Below are positions 18,142-28,180 of a stretch of 64,000 nt of DNA, one piece after another; position 1 is the first letter of the stretch; each line of letters begins with the position of its first letter. The position numbers were made by a program, and so were the translations under genes. A model generated the notes under the pieces. It was not told the DNA's origin, did not search any database, and worked only from the letters and a program-made list of their open reading frames with translations. Source of the stretch: Opitutales bacterium (GTDB lineage: Bacteria; Verrucomicrobiota; Verrucomicrobiia; Opitutales; UBA2995); NCBI GenBank assembly GCA_022824405.1, contig JAJDZZ010000051.1, forward strand, positions 32,886 through 96,885, given 5' to 3'.

Positions 18142-19167
18142 ATGGCAGGCCGATTGTTTGGATTTCTTTCGAGTGATATCGGGATCGACTTGGGTACAGC
18201 CAATACCCTGGTTTTCGCCAAAGATAAAGGAATCGTCCTGAGGGAGCCCAGCGTTGTGGCCATTCATACCGGAACCAGCAAGGTTCACGCGGTAGGTTTG
18301 GAAGCAAAACGAATGCTGGGGAGGACACCCGGCAATATCACCGCCATGCGTCCCATGAAGGACGGCGTCATTGCAGACTTTGAAATAACTGAGGCCATGC
18401 TGCGCTACTTTATCCGCAAAGTACACACCAATATGAGCATGCTTGTGGCCCCCCGCGTCGTTATGGCTGTGTCCTCCGGTATTACGGAAGTGGAACGCCG
18501 CGCGGTGAAGGAATCCGCCATCCATGCGGGAGCCCGCTACGTTTATCTGCTGGATGAACCCATGGCGGCCGCAATTGGAGTGGGCCTGCCCATAGATGAG
18601 CCAGCCGCCAACATGATCCTGGATATCGGCGGAGGCACCTCCGAAATAGCCATCATTTCCCTGGCCGGCATCGTCTACTCGAAGAGCATCCGGGTCGGCG
18701 GAGACGAAATGGATGGCGCCATCATCAATTACATCAAGCGGGCCTATAACCTCCTCATAGGGGAAAGAACGGCCGAGGATATAAAGATGAAAATCGGTTC
18801 GGCGGCTCCATTGAAAGAAGAGCTTTCCATGGAAATCAAGGGGCGCGATTCCGTTGCCGGATTGCCCAAAACGCTGAGCATTTCATCCGAAGAAATACGG
18901 GAGGCGATGGCCGATACCATTCATACCATCGTAGATATGGTGCGCTACGCTTTGGAACGTTGTCCTCCGGAACTTTCGGCAGATCTGGTCGATCGCGGAC
19001 TGGTGCTGGCCGGCGGATGCGCCTTGGTTAAAAACATGGATTTTCTTCTCAGGGAAGCCACCGGTTTGCCCGTCATCATTGCCGATGATCCGCTGAGTGC
19101 GGTAGCCTATGGGACCGGGGCTGTTCTCGAAGATCTCAGTACCCTCCTCGGGGAATTTTCCAGTTAG
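18142..19167 (+). CDS. mreB: Rod-shape actin MreB
   Basis: The 341-residue protein has actin-fold nucleotide motifs: phosphate 1 IGIDLGTANTLVF (near 13-25), phosphate 2 LDIGGGTSEIAI (about 161-172) and adenosine LAGGCALVKNMDF (about 291-303). It contains the EPSVVAI and RPMKDGVIADFE segments typical of MreB. It forms membrane filaments that orient the elongasome. It leads mreC, mreD and mrdA on the same strand, in the standard order. Confidence 0.98.
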   Translation: MAGRLFGFLSSDIGIDLGTANTLVFAKDKGIVLREPSVVAIHTGTSKVHAVGLEAKRMLGRTPGNITAMRPMKDGVIADFEITEAMLRYFIRKVHTNMSMLVAPRVVMAVSSGITEVERRAVKESAIHAGARYVYLLDEPMAAAIGVGLPIDEPAANMILDIGGGTSEIAIISLAGIVYSKSIRVGGDEMDGAIINYIKRAYNLLIGERTAEDIKMKIGSAAPLKEELSMEIKGRDSVAGLPKTLSISSEEIREAMADTIHTIVDMVRYALERCPPELSADLVDRGLVLAGGCALVKNMDFLLREATGLPVIIADDPLSAVAYGTGAVLEDLSTLLGEFSS

Positions 19168-19201
19168 GGGAAACTCATAATATTGCCATCCGCCTCGTCC
19201 C

Positions 19202-20026
19202 TTGCCCAAGGATCGCAATCAAAATTTCAAACCCCTTATCGCCCTTGCCGTAGTTCTATTTCTTTGGGTGGTCCTGCCCCCGATGGTCAAACAATTCGGC
19301 CAGGATTTTTTTTACGAACTGCAGGCGCCCGCCTGGATAACGGGCTCCTTTGTCCGGGACGTTCAGGATTTCTGGACATTTCGAATGAAATCCAGGAAGG
19401 AAATGATCCAGGAGAACCTGGAAATGGCCCGGCTCAAGGCATCCTACCGTTATCAACTTCAGGAAAAGGAAGCTCTGGAGGCTCAAATCCAACGCCTCGA
19501 GTCTCTTTTCGAACTGCCCTCCCTTCCCGACTACAAGGCGGAAGTCGCCCGTATCGCCCGGAGGGATATCAATGCCTGGTGGCAACAAATTACCGTTCGG
19601 AAAGGCAAAAATTTTGAAATCCCGGAAGAGGCCCCGGTCATTTTCTCACGCGGAGTTGTAGGCAAGGTCAGGAGTGTGCATTTGAACACTTCCATCATCG
19701 ATTTGATTTCTTCGCCCAATATACGCTTGGCCGCCGTTTTTGAGGGAGATGAACGACCCGTTCTCTACCAGGGAGTTATTTCGGGGCCGTTCAGCCAACC
19801 GGGTGGCAACGTATCCAATGTGCCCACCGACATTCAGGTTGAAGCTGACAGTCCCCGGCGCCTGATTACATCGGGGTTTGGGGGGGTATTCCCGGCTGGA
19901 TTGACCATTGGCTGGGTTCACTCCCTGCAAGCTTCCAGTGACGGTCTTTTTCAGAGCGGAAGGGTGGCATTGGATCCCGATCTCCATGTCTTGCGGGAAG
20001 TGGCCATTCTCAAGTTAGTGGATTGA
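19202..20026 (+). CDS. mreC: Rod-shape protein MreC
   Basis: The 274-residue protein has one N-terminal membrane helix (about 11-28, LIALAVVLFLWVVLPPM), a coiled coil (about 65-105) and a periplasmic beta-barrel pair (WQQITVRKGKNFEIPEEAPV, GVVGKVRSVH, TSGFGGVFPAGLTIGWV). It links MreB to the periplasmic synthases. The start appears to be TTG at 19202, since no ATG is available before the membrane helix. It ends 4 bp before mreD. Confidence 0.9.
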   Translation: MPKDRNQNFKPLIALAVVLFLWVVLPPMVKQFGQDFFYELQAPAWITGSFVRDVQDFWTFRMKSRKEMIQENLEMARLKASYRYQLQEKEALEAQIQRLESLFELPSLPDYKAEVARIARRDINAWWQQITVRKGKNFEIPEEAPVIFSRGVVGKVRSVHLNTSIIDLISSPNIRLAAVFEGDERPVLYQGVISGPFSQPGGNVSNVPTDIQVEADSPRRLITSGFGGVFPAGLTIGWVHSLQASSDGLFQSGRVALDPDLHVLREVAILKLVD

Positions 20027-20030
20027 CGTC

Positions 20031-20570
20031 ATGGAAAAAAAAGCGGAATCCTGCCTCTGGCTCATCCTGCTGGCTCAGCACCTGTTCTTCCTGGCCCTGC
20101 TCTCCCAGCTCAACTACACCCTTTCCTCTCTTTCTCTATTCTTGTTCATCAACGGAGCTTTCATCGTATTTTCCGCCCTCTTCTTCCCCTTCGGTCACGG
20201 CCTGACCGCCACTCTGCTCTTCTCGCTTTTCTACGACGCGGGAGAATCCTGGGCCCTCGGAACCGGCCTGATACCCTCACTTATTGCTTTTATTGCGGTT
20301 TATCAAATTCGTAGCCGGATCAGCTTTGACAAAAATGGAGCTCAGTGCGGCTTGATTTTGCTGGTAAACCTCGGTCTATACCTGTATTACATGGTGCTGG
20401 CATCAACCCGCTTGTCCCTGACCCTACCCTTGATGTTGCTGAATTTGGTCCATCTGGCGTTTTCCCAAATCATCCTGGCCTTGCTGTCCGGGTGGATAGT
20501 GGATCTGCAAAAATCTGCCTTTCAATTTTTTCACATCGATGTGGATAGCCTGACCCTGCCGACAAAATGA
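20031..20570 (+). CDS. mreD: Probable rod-shape protein MreD
   Basis: The 179-residue protein is almost entirely membrane embedded, with about five helices, and ends in a short polar tail. Sequence similarity to MreD is weak by eye. The call rests on size, topology and exact position between mreC and mrdA. The mrdA ATG overlaps its stop (ATGA), suggesting translational coupling. Confidence 0.75.
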   Translation: MEKKAESCLWLILLAQHLFFLALLSQLNYTLSSLSLFLFINGAFIVFSALFFPFGHGLTATLLFSLFYDAGESWALGTGLIPSLIAFIAVYQIRSRISFDKNGAQCGLILLVNLGLYLYYMVLASTRLSLTLPLMLLNLVHLAFSQIILALLSGWIVDLQKSAFQFFHIDVDSLTLPTK

Positions 20571-22456
20571 GAGTGGCGGAAATCATCAAAAATTACCACC
20601 CACGGTTGCGGGTGATCTCCTACATTCTCCTCCTGAACCTGGCCGTATTGACGCTCGGTCTGGCCTATCGGCAACTTTATCTCTATTCGGAATACGCGGA
20701 ACGCGAGGAGCGGCAGAGTTTGCGCCGGATCATTGTTCCCGGTCCCCGGGGGAATATATACGACCGGGACGGACGCCTGTTGGTGGGCAACAGGCCTCGC
20801 TACTCCGCAGCCGTCTTTCTGAACGAACTGAGACCGGAATTTCGCGAAGAATTCAGAAGACTGAGAAGGGCCTATGAGGAGGATGAAGAGCGCGAACCGC
20901 CCAGCAGCTACTACATCCAAATCGAAGCGCGTTCCAACGTGGTCCAGCGTTACATCGACTTGGTGGAAACTGCCATCGGCCGTCGACCGGAGGTAGATTC
21001 CAAGGCCATCGAAAAGCATTTCGGCCAACAGCTTCTCCTGCCCTTTCCCCTGATTCAGGACATGCATCCCCACGAATACGCGCTGCTCCTGGAACAGATT
21101 CCGGTTCATTCACCCATCCAAATTTATACTTCAAATGCCCGCTACTATCCTTATGGATCCCTGGCCAATCACCTAATCGGCTACGTGGCCACAACGGAAG
21201 AATTGCAGGAGAAGGATTTGCCGGGGAGTGATCTGGTTACCTTCAAAGCCCGCAATTACGAAGGCCGGACCGGCATTGAAAAAGCATTCGACCGTCATCT
21301 GAGTGGGGAAAGTGGTTTACAGATTTGGGTGGTGGATCCCTCGGGATTCCAATATGAACCCAAGACCCTGACCACACCTGTTCAAGGAAAGGATGTCCGA
21401 TTAACCATCGACGCTGAACTACAGGATATTGCCGAGATGGGTTTGGACAATCGGGTGGGAGCGGTTGTCGCCCTGGATATCAAGCGGGGAGACCTTCTGG
21501 TTATGTCCAGCAAGCCCTCCTATGATCTGAACGACTTGAGTCCGTTCATGCCCGTGAGTGTAGCCCAGGATATATTCGACCGGGGCGCATGGAGCAACCG
21601 GGCTTTACAGGGCCTCTATGCCCCGGGGTCCACCTTCAAATTGGTAACGGCCGTGGCCGGCTTGCGCGGTGGGGTGTTGGATCATAACTCCCGAACCAAT
21701 TGCGGGGGAGGCTACTCTTTGGGCAGCCAACTGTTCAAATGCTGGAAGGACACGGGACACGGAACGGTGGATCTGCACGAAGCTATTCGCATGAGTTGCA
21801 ATGTATTCTTTTTTCATTTCAGCCAGAAAATTGGGGTCGATCAAATCAGCGCCGAAGCCCGTCGATTCTCATTGGACAAGCCTACCGGGATAGATCTGCC
21901 CTTTGAAACGGACAAGATGATCATTCCGACCCGGGAATGGAAAATGAAACACCGCAATGAAAGATGGTATCCCGGCAACACGGCTCACTTGGCCATAGGA
22001 CAGGGTTTTATCAGAGTGACCCCCTTGCAGATGGCTTGCTTCACCGCTGCTCTGGCCCGCAGGGAAACCAAATTTGTCCCCACCGTCCTTTACGATCCAT
22101 TCCGCCAAGCTCAACCCAGTCGCAACGATTTGAATTTGGGCGCCGAGAACTACCAGATAATTCTGGATGCCATGGAAGCCTCAAGCAACGACGGGACCGC
22201 CTCTCTGATTAAAGTTCCGGGAGTTCGCATCGCCGCCAAAACGGGAACCTCCGAGGTGTCAACGCCGGAGGGCAACGTCCATTTGGCCTGGACCATCTGT
22301 TTCGCTCCGATCAACGATCCCGAAATAGCCGTGGCGGTCGTGGTGGAGGGACAGACGCCGGGTATGTTCCACGGAGGAGATACCGCTGTTCCCATCGCCC
22401 AACCCATCCTGAAACGGTTTTTCGAAAAAGTGGGCCACGGGAGGATCCGATTGTAA
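20567..22456 (+). CDS. mrdA: Penicillin-binding protein 2 (elongasome transpeptidase)
   Basis: The 629-residue protein has an N-terminal anchor (about 18-37), a pedestal domain with PGPRGNIYDRDGRLL (about 60-74), and a transpeptidase domain. The active-site motifs are S-T-F-K in YAPGSTFKLVTA, S-C-N in MSCNVFFFHF, and K-T-G in AAKTGTSEVS. It crosslinks lateral peptidoglycan with RodA, which is not encoded here. It converges on tsaD with a 5-bp gap. Confidence 0.97.
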   Translation: MRVAEIIKNYHPRLRVISYILLLNLAVLTLGLAYRQLYLYSEYAEREERQSLRRIIVPGPRGNIYDRDGRLLVGNRPRYSAAVFLNELRPEFREEFRRLRRAYEEDEEREPPSSYYIQIEARSNVVQRYIDLVETAIGRRPEVDSKAIEKHFGQQLLLPFPLIQDMHPHEYALLLEQIPVHSPIQIYTSNARYYPYGSLANHLIGYVATTEELQEKDLPGSDLVTFKARNYEGRTGIEKAFDRHLSGESGLQIWVVDPSGFQYEPKTLTTPVQGKDVRLTIDAELQDIAEMGLDNRVGAVVALDIKRGDLLVMSSKPSYDLNDLSPFMPVSVAQDIFDRGAWSNRALQGLYAPGSTFKLVTAVAGLRGGVLDHNSRTNCGGGYSLGSQLFKCWKDTGHGTVDLHEAIRMSCNVFFFHFSQKIGVDQISAEARRFSLDKPTGIDLPFETDKMIIPTREWKMKHRNERWYPGNTAHLAIGQGFIRVTPLQMACFTAALARRETKFVPTVLYDPFRQAQPSRNDLNLGAENYQIILDAMEASSNDGTASLIKVPGVRIAAKTGTSEVSTPEGNVHLAWTICFAPINDPEIAVAVVVEGQTPGMFHGGDTAVPIAQPILKRFFEKVGHGRIRL

Positions 22457-22461
22457 GGGCA

Positions 22462-23505
22462 TTAGCCAACCAATCCCCAATTGGGCATAACCGCCACTTC
22501 CGAGGCTGGCTCCCGCGTTCCGGCAGGATCGCAAAAGGCGGCAAAGGCAATCATTTCCGCGTTGTCACCTGTGTGAACGGGCAGGGCACGAAATACGGGC
22601 ACCGAGAACCTTTTCCCCAACTCTCGAAAAGAACGACGCAAGTTGTTATTGTTGGCAACTCCACCGGAGAGACCGAGGCTCCGGTAGGTTCCCCGTTTCA
22701 GGACCATCGCGGTCTTTCCACTGAGCGCATCCACCACGGCTTGCTCGTAGCCCGCGCATAGATCGGACATATCCCGGCGTAGCTCCCGGTCCGACATTTT
22801 CTCCAATTGGTAGCGCAGACTGGTCTTCAACCCGGAGAAACTGAAATTCGGCTGGTCCGAACGAGCCAATCCCCGGGGAAATTCGAACCGTCCCGGATCC
22901 CCTTGGAGAGCTTCTTTTTCAATAAAGGGCCCACCCGGATAAGGCATTCCCAATAATTTGGCTCCTTTGTCCAAAGCTTCCCCGGCGGCATCGTCCAGGG
23001 TTTGGCCCAGCAATTGGATATCCCCTGGAGAGGACATACTGAAGAGCAAGGTGTTTCCGCCCGAAACGATGAGCCCCAAATGGGGCAAATACTGCTGAAG
23101 ATTGCATTCGAAATGCCCCGGGTCTTCCTCATGAAGCGGAATGAACGGAGAAAAGGCATGCCCCCGCAGATGATTGACCCCCACGACCGGCACCCCAAGG
23201 GCCAGACCAAGGCTTCTGGCCAGGGCCACTCCTATGGCCAGACAACTGGCCAATCCGGGACCCGCAGTGACGGCAATCCTGGCGACGTCCTCCGGGTAGT
23301 ATTGGCCAAACAGGTTTTCCAACAATGGAATGAAAGCATCGATGTGGTCACGACTGGCCAAGTCCGGAACAATTCCTCCGTAAGGCCTATGGGTCCCTAT
23401 CTGTGAATGGAGGGCCTTTGCCGCTACTCCGGTCCGGGAATCGAAGAGGGCCAGGGCCGAATCATCGCATGAACTCTCTATGCCGAGATACACCGGTCCC
23501 AACAA
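22462..23505 (-). CDS. tsaD: tRNA N6-adenosine threonylcarbamoyltransferase
   Basis: The 347-residue ASKHA protein starts MLGPVYLGIESSCDD. It contains GGIVPDLASRDHIDAF, TAGPGLASCLAIGVALA, the metal-binding VNHLRGHAFSPF (HxxxH), LGLIVSGGNTLL, DDAAGEALDKGAKLL and GLSGGVANNNNLR. These are the TsaD landmarks. It transfers the threonylcarbamoyl group to A37 of ANN-decoding tRNAs. It is convergent with mrdA and divergent from ffh. Confidence 0.97.
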   Translation of the reverse strand: MLGPVYLGIESSCDDSALALFDSRTGVAAKALHSQIGTHRPYGGIVPDLASRDHIDAFIPLLENLFGQYYPEDVARIAVTAGPGLASCLAIGVALARSLGLALGVPVVGVNHLRGHAFSPFIPLHEEDPGHFECNLQQYLPHLGLIVSGGNTLLFSMSSPGDIQLLGQTLDDAAGEALDKGAKLLGMPYPGGPFIEKEALQGDPGRFEFPRGLARSDQPNFSFSGLKTSLRYQLEKMSDRELRRDMSDLCAGYEQAVVDALSGKTAMVLKRGTYRSLGLSGGVANNNNLRRSFRELGKRFSVPVFRALPVHTGDNAEMIAFAAFCDPAGTREPASEVAVMPNWGLVG

Positions 23506-23631
23506 AACTTTCCCTTCGCTACTTTAAAAGAAAATTCTGCCGGGGGAGCTTTGCCCGGGAATGGTTCCGAGAAATAATTTGAAAGCCGGGAGGCCTTCCT
23601 CTTTATTCCGCTCCTTAGGTAATTTGCCCCC

Positions 23632-24987
23632 ATGTTCGAAAGCCTCACCAACCGTTTAAGTAAGACCATCCGCAACCTGCGGGGGGCGGGCAAGTTGACC
23701 GAACATAAGGTGGAGGCGGCCCTGAAGGAGGTGCGCACCGCGCTACTATCCGCCGATGTCAATTTCCAGGTTGCCCGACAGTTCGTCGAAACCGTCAGGG
23801 AGACCTGTAGCGGGGCCGATGTGCTGAAATCCGTTACCCCCGGTCAGCAGGTGGTCAAAATCATCCACGACGAATTGGTCCGACTCCTCGGTCAAGGCAC
23901 GGCGGAACTCTCCGGGAACCGACCGCTCAAGGTTATGATGATCGGGCTGCACGGTTCGGGTAAGACCACCTCCACCGCCAAGTTGGCCCATATGTTGAAA
24001 CAAAAGGGCATGAGGCCTCTGGTGGTAGGTTGCGATGTCTCCCGACCCGCTGCTATCGACCAACTCGAAACCCTGGCGGGCCAAGGGAATATGCTCTTTT
24101 TTTCCGACCGCGAGACGAAGGATTTGGTCAAAATAGGAAAATCAGGCCTCCGGTTCGGCCAGGATAATCGATGCAATGTCATGATCTTCGATACGGCGGG
24201 ACGATTGCAAATCGACCGGGATTTGGTAGGCGAACTCAAGAGACTGAACCGAACCATCCAATCGGACGAGGTGTTGTTGGTAGGGGATGCAGCTCTGGGG
24301 CAGGAAGCAGTGGACGTGGCAAATCATTTTCACCGCGAGATCGGGCTGACCGGCATCGTCCTTACCAAACTCGATGGCGACGCCCGAGGAGGCGCCGCCC
24401 TCTCCATGAAGTCCGTTACCCAGGTGCCCATTAAATTTGCCGGTATCGGCGAAAAATTGGACGACTTCGAAACGTTTCATCCGGATCGAATGGCCGGCAG
24501 GATCCTAGGTATGGGGGACGTGGTTTCCCTGGTGGAACAGGCTCAGGAAAAATTCGATCGGGACGAGGCGGAACGATTGGCCGAGCGCATTAAGCGGGCG
24601 GAATTCGATCTGAACGATTTCCTGGCCCAGATTCAGCAGGTCAAAAAAATGGGGCCCCTGGACAGGGTCATGGGAATGATGCCACAAATGGGCGGAATGG
24701 AATTCGGAGGCAAAGAAACACGGCAAATGAACCGGTCCGAGGCAATCATTCTATCCATGACACCGGCGGAGCGCACCCGTCCGCAAATCCTCAACGGCCG
24801 CCGACGTTTCCGGATCGCCAAGGGATCGGGCACCCGGGTTTCCGATGTCAATGCCCTGCTCAAACAATATCACCAGTTAAAGAAAATGATGAAATTGATG
24901 CGGGGAGGCAAAATGAAGCGAATTCAAAAAATGATGGGCAAGGGCGGCCGCAGGAAATTGCCGGGCGGATTCCGGAGAAGGTTCTGA
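23632..24987 (+). CDS. ffh: Signal recognition particle protein Ffh
   Basis: The 451-residue protein has an N-domain (1-90; [16 protein letters not shown]) and a G-domain with [54 protein letters not shown] and [11 protein letters not shown] methionine-rich M-domain with the RNA-binding [18 protein letters not shown] segment completes it. It binds signal peptides and 4.5S RNA. The 4.5S RNA gene was not found. The downstream 302 bp are repeats. Confidence 0.98.
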   Translation: MFESLTNRLSKTIRNLRGAGKLTEHKVEAALKEVRTALLSADVNFQVARQFVETVRETCSGADVLKSVTPGQQVVKIIHDELVRLLGQGTAELSGNRPLKVMMIGLHGSGKTTSTAKLAHMLKQKGMRPLVVGCDVSRPAAIDQLETLAGQGNMLFFSDRETKDLVKIGKSGLRFGQDNRCNVMIFDTAGRLQIDRDLVGELKRLNRTIQSDEVLLVGDAALGQEAVDVANHFHREIGLTGIVLTKLDGDARGGAALSMKSVTQVPIKFAGIGEKLDDFETFHPDRMAGRILGMGDVVSLVEQAQEKFDRDEAERLAERIKRAEFDLNDFLAQIQQVKKMGPLDRVMGMMPQMGGMEFGGKETRQMNRSEAIILSMTPAERTRPQILNGRRRFRIAKGSGTRVSDVNALLKQYHQLKKMMKLMRGGKMKRIQKMMGKGGRRKLPGGFRRRF

Positions 24988-25289
24988 AATTAATCATGAT
25001 CATGATCGATTATTATTCATGATCGTGATCGTGATCGAAGAGGAGAGCAATTAGCCACAAAACGCACAAAAACACAAAAGCCCCCAGCGCGCCTCTCCCT
25101 TTTCAGCCTTCAGCCTTTCTTTACCTCATTCCTAATTCCTAATTGGCGCCCCGGGCCTTCTACCCCAACGGGGTTCCACAAAAGGCGTGCCCTCGGCGCC
25201 CCTCTTAGCGTTCTTGGCGAGCTTTGCGAGAGGCTTTTCTTAATTCGATCACGTTCACGATCACGATTAATCTTTGCGAGAAATGCGTC
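24988..25289. repeat. Composite intergenic repeat cluster R1
   Basis: This 302-bp gap between ffh and rpmB is almost entirely repeat modules. GATCATGATC/GATCGTGATC oligomers (24994-25040) are followed by TTCAGCCTTCAGCC (about 25100), CCTAATTCCTAATTGGCGCC (about 25130-25150), and CTCTTAGCG(T)TCTTGGCGAG with TTTGCGAGAGGC (25204-25238). A GATCACGTTCACGATCAC run comes last (25246-25268). The same modules recur at many other gaps in this window. Confidence 0.85.
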
Positions 25290-25520
25290 TCAGACAACTT
25301 CCACCTTACCTGATTTCAGGGCCTTGGCCGATATCCACATCCGTTTTACCGAACCGTTGGCCAGACGGATGCGCTTTCGTTGCAGGTTGGGACGAAATAC
25401 TCGCTTGTTGGTCTTGGTGACGTGAGTTCCAATACCGCCACTTTTTTTCTTTTGACCTTTGCGGGAAATACGACCCCCCGTGATGGGTCTTTTGCCGGTA
25501 ATAGCACAAATTCGGGACAT
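25290..25520 (-). CDS. rpmB: 50S ribosomal protein L28
   Basis: The 76-residue protein starts MSRICAITGKRPITGGRISR and has the L28 core NKRVFRPNLQRKRIRLANGS and a WISAKALKSGKVEVV end. It is a structural protein of the large subunit. The downstream side is directly bounded by repeat cluster R1. Upstream, 62 bp away, is the end of the alpha/beta hydrolase gene. Confidence 0.97.
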   Translation of the reverse strand: MSRICAITGKRPITGGRISRKGQKKKSGGIGTHVTKTNKRVFRPNLQRKRIRLANGSVKRMWISAKALKSGKVEVV

Positions 25521-25582
25521 GATTTACGGGGCGATTCGGTTAAAACGGGTGAAGTTAGGACGGAAAATTCCAATTGCAAGCG

Positions 25583-26554
25583 TTAATTGGCAACATTCAG
25601 AGAGCGCACGAATTGAATGATCTGCCCGGCGATGGGCTTGGTCCCGGAAGGGGCCAGAATGTCCCCGGCCAGGATGTGTCTGTTTTCGTCTTCCGTGTTA
25701 TCCACCGCCACGAGTTGTTTTCGCCGGGACCGGATGCGGGCAAATTCCCGCTCGATGGCCTTCCCGCAGACCACTTGATCTCGAGGGCAATAGATAACCA
25801 GAAGGGGAAGGGCCAGTTTGGCCAGATCCCGTTTCCGGCCCAGTTTTACCAGGGCCATGAGGGGGAGGAGCGATTGAGTCGGCATCGACATGGTCCAATA
25901 TTTTTCCTGTCCCGGCCTTGGTCTTTCCCAACTGAAGGTCTTTCCCTGAATGCAATGGGCTATGAACTTCCCCCAGGGCCAACCCAGGATGGGAGCCCGC
26001 CGATTTTTTGGTTTGAAATTAGGAGACATGAGGACCATTGCATTTATGCCTCCGATGGCCGGATCCGTCGCCGCTACCAGAGCCAGAACGGCGCCGGTCG
26101 ACATGGCGATGACAAGGACGCGCTCACCCAGGCGGCGGGCAATTCGAACTGCTTCCTGGACATCGTTCAACCACGCGTTGACGCTGCCCCCTCCCATGGC
26201 CTCCGCGTCGCGACCGTGTCCGGTCAGACGCGTCAGGTAAAGATTCGCCCCCAAGGCTCGGGCGACGTTTTCCGACAAGGGATAAGTTTCCATGCGGGAT
26301 GCGGAAAACCCATGGATATAAATGATCGACCAAGGAGTTTTTCGGCCCTTTGGACCGGCCCAGATAATTCTTTTCTCATTGTCGGGCCTGAGGTTGGGCA
26401 TCCGAGCTTCGGATTGAGCCAGGTAAGTGTCCAAATCCTCGGGCAGATCCTTGGGCTCGAGCTTGTAGTCGACGCTCTCTCGCGGTCCCAGCAATACCAG
26501 AATGAGCAAACCGAGGCCCACTCCCAGGAAGAGGATCGGAAGGGTCAGCTCCAT
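25583..26554 (-). CDS. Membrane-anchored alpha/beta hydrolase
   Basis: The 323-residue protein has one N-terminal membrane helix (about 4-22). The hydrolase fold shows IIYIHGFSASRMET (oxyanion HG), the nucleophile elbow AMSTGAVLAL (Ser in a GxSxG-like turn with Ala at the first position), the Asp in VIYCPRDQVV and the His in ENRHILAGD. It is probably a lipase or esterase acting at the membrane. Substrate unknown. Its start overlaps the end of the cupin gene by 10 bp, so the two are probably translated together. Confidence 0.85.
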   Translation of the reverse strand: MELTLPILFLGVGLGLLILVLLGPRESVDYKLEPKDLPEDLDTYLAQSEARMPNLRPDNEKRIIWAGPKGRKTPWSIIYIHGFSASRMETYPLSENVARALGANLYLTRLTGHGRDAEAMGGGSVNAWLNDVQEAVRIARRLGERVLVIAMSTGAVLALVAATDPAIGGINAMVLMSPNFKPKNRRAPILGWPWGKFIAHCIQGKTFSWERPRPGQEKYWTMSMPTQSLLPLMALVKLGRKRDLAKLALPLLVIYCPRDQVVCGKAIEREFARIRSRRKQLVAVDNTEDENRHILAGDILAPSGTKPIAGQIIQFVRSLNVAN

Positions 26555-26937
26555 GAAAGGGACTCGGGCGTCGGTTCATCCAACCACTCGTCCTCGGGAT
26601 CGAAAGCCGGGACGGAGACATTGATTATCTTCATTTTACCAATGGCCCGGTGCCTACAACCCGGTTTTATCAATACCGCAGTCATTGGTTGAACCGGAAA
26701 TTTACTTCCATCGAGTTCCATGAATGCTTCACCTTCGGTTTCCAAGATCAGGTATATCTCAGTCAATTTCTTATGGTAGTGGGCCTGGGCATCTTCTGAA
26801 ATATGGACCTTGTGGATAGTGGCGGTTTGGTTGTCGGGGGTGGCGAAGGCCCGTTGGGACAATCCGCAGGGGCAGGATACGGCTGGGATGTCGTCGAAGT
26901 GGGCGATAGCGTAATTTTTCGGGGTGGTTCTGTTCAC
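26545..26937 (-). CDS. Single-domain cupin protein
   Basis: The 130-residue protein has cupin motif 1 as AHYHKKLTEIYLILETEGEAF and motif 2 as KPGCRHRAIGKMKIINV, giving the HxH and Glu and a later His as metal ligands. A Cys-rich N-terminal segment (VSCPCGLSQRAF) might bind metal. Small cupins of this kind are dioxygenases, isomerases or sensors, and the job here is not known. It leads the hydrolase gene. Confidence 0.8.
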   Translation of the reverse strand: MNRTTPKNYAIAHFDDIPAVSCPCGLSQRAFATPDNQTATIHKVHISEDAQAHYHKKLTEIYLILETEGEAFMELDGSKFPVQPMTAVLIKPGCRHRAIGKMKIINVSVPAFDPEDEWLDEPTPESLSWS

Positions 26938-27109
26938 AATGCAAGTATCGGGGCCCGCAACGGGGAATGAAAGCAGATTCCATTTTCAACCGGGAAGAGC
27001 AAGGGTCATAAGAAGTTGCATCTTGGAGTTCCCTTTGTAAAAGTGTGAAAAATAACCTGTATCATTCCATTGCGAGGATGGGACGGATAGCGCGGGTCAG
27101 GAGCGAAAG

Positions 27110-28066
27110 GTGAAAATTGTCGTATTGGATGGAGAAACACTGAATCCCGGTGATTTATCATGGGAGGGTTTCGAAGCTTTGGGTGAGTGCGTGGTGTATG
27201 AACGCACCCCGGAGAACCAGGTTCTGGAACGGGCCAAGGACGCGGATGTGCTGTATACCAATAAGACGCCATTGCATGAAAAAACGATCCGTCGGTTGCC
27301 CAAACTCAAGTTCATTGGGGTGTTGGCAACCGGCTATAACGTGGTCGATATAGACGTGGCCAAGGCCCGCGGTATACCCGTTTCCAATATTCCGACCTAC
27401 GGAACCAATTCTGTGGCGCAGATGGCCTTTGCCCACATTCTGAATTTAACCCAGCGCGTGGCTCATCATTCCGAGACCGTTCGCCAAGGCCGCTGGTCAT
27501 CCTGCCCGGATTTTTGCTATTGGGATTTTCCTCTGATTGAACTGGACGGCCTGACACTCGGAATCATCGGCTTCGGGCGCATTGGCCAAGCCACGGCACG
27601 GTTGGGCCACGCCTTTGGCATGAAAATCCTGGCTTTCGATGTATTGTCCGATTCAGGCAAATCGGGGGAGGTGAAGTTCGTCAGCCTGGACGACATTTTT
27701 TCGTTATCGGACTTTGTCAGCCTCCATTGTCCTTTGACAGCGGACAATCACCACCTGGTTGGAGCCGATCGATTGGTCCAAATGAAACCCACCGCTTACC
27801 TCATAAATACCAGTAGGGGGCAATTGGTGGATGAAAAGAGTTTATACCGAGCCTTGAAACAAGGTGAAATTGCCGGGGCCGCGCTGGATGTCTTGGAAAG
27901 GGAACCACCCAATGCGGATTGCCCGCTCTACCGATTGGACAATTGCTTTATTACCCCGCACATTTCCTGGGCCACCCGCTCGGCCCGATCCCGCCTGATG
28001 CGCACGGCGGTGGAGAACTTGAAAGCCTTTTTGGCGGGTCGACCGTCCAACCAGGTCAATCAATAG
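27110..28066 (+). CDS. D-2-hydroxyacid dehydrogenase (glycerate/hydroxypyruvate type)
   Basis: The 318-residue protein is read from a GTG start with AGGAG six bases upstream. NAD-binding LGIIGFGRIGQATA lies near 148-161. The catalytic Arg in LINTSRGQLVDE, the Glu in VLEREPPNADCPL and the His in FITPHISWAT are in place. An N-terminal flavodoxin-like half has FIGVLATGYNVVDID. It reduces hydroxypyruvate or glyoxylate, or oxidises glycerate, with NAD(P)H. The TAG stop lies at the very border of repeat cluster R2. Confidence 0.9.
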   Translation: MKIVVLDGETLNPGDLSWEGFEALGECVVYERTPENQVLERAKDADVLYTNKTPLHEKTIRRLPKLKFIGVLATGYNVVDIDVAKARGIPVSNIPTYGTNSVAQMAFAHILNLTQRVAHHSETVRQGRWSSCPDFCYWDFPLIELDGLTLGIIGFGRIGQATARLGHAFGMKILAFDVLSDSGKSGEVKFVSLDDIFSLSDFVSLHCPLTADNHHLVGADRLVQMKPTAYLINTSRGQLVDEKSLYRALKQGEIAGAALDVLEREPPNADCPLYRLDNCFITPHISWATRSARSRLMRTAVENLKAFLAGRPSNQVNQ

Positions 28067-28180
28067 GCGCGCTGGGTCGCGCCAATTAGGAATTAGGAAT
28101 TAGGAAAATCGTGAGCACGATTAATTTCACCACATTCAGCCTTTAGCTTTCAGCCTTTCTTAAGCGCCGAAGGCGCCTTT
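28064..28180. repeat. Composite intergenic repeat cluster R2
   Basis: Between two convergent genes lie a GGCGCG-type palindrome, three AATTAGG units in reverse orientation (28083-28103), ATCGTGAGCACGATTA, and TTCAGCC/TTAGCTTTCAGCC units (28136-28158). The cluster provides the stop of the dehydrogenase gene and the last codons of the BASS transporter (KAPSALKKG). Confidence 0.8.

Noticed and set aside
22457..22461. Terminator between mrdA and tsaD
   Set aside because: The convergent gap is only 5 bp and no hairpin lies there.
25574..26692. A 372-codon open frame opposite the alpha/beta hydrolase and cupin
   Set aside because: It runs across two well-supported minus-strand genes and shows no motif.
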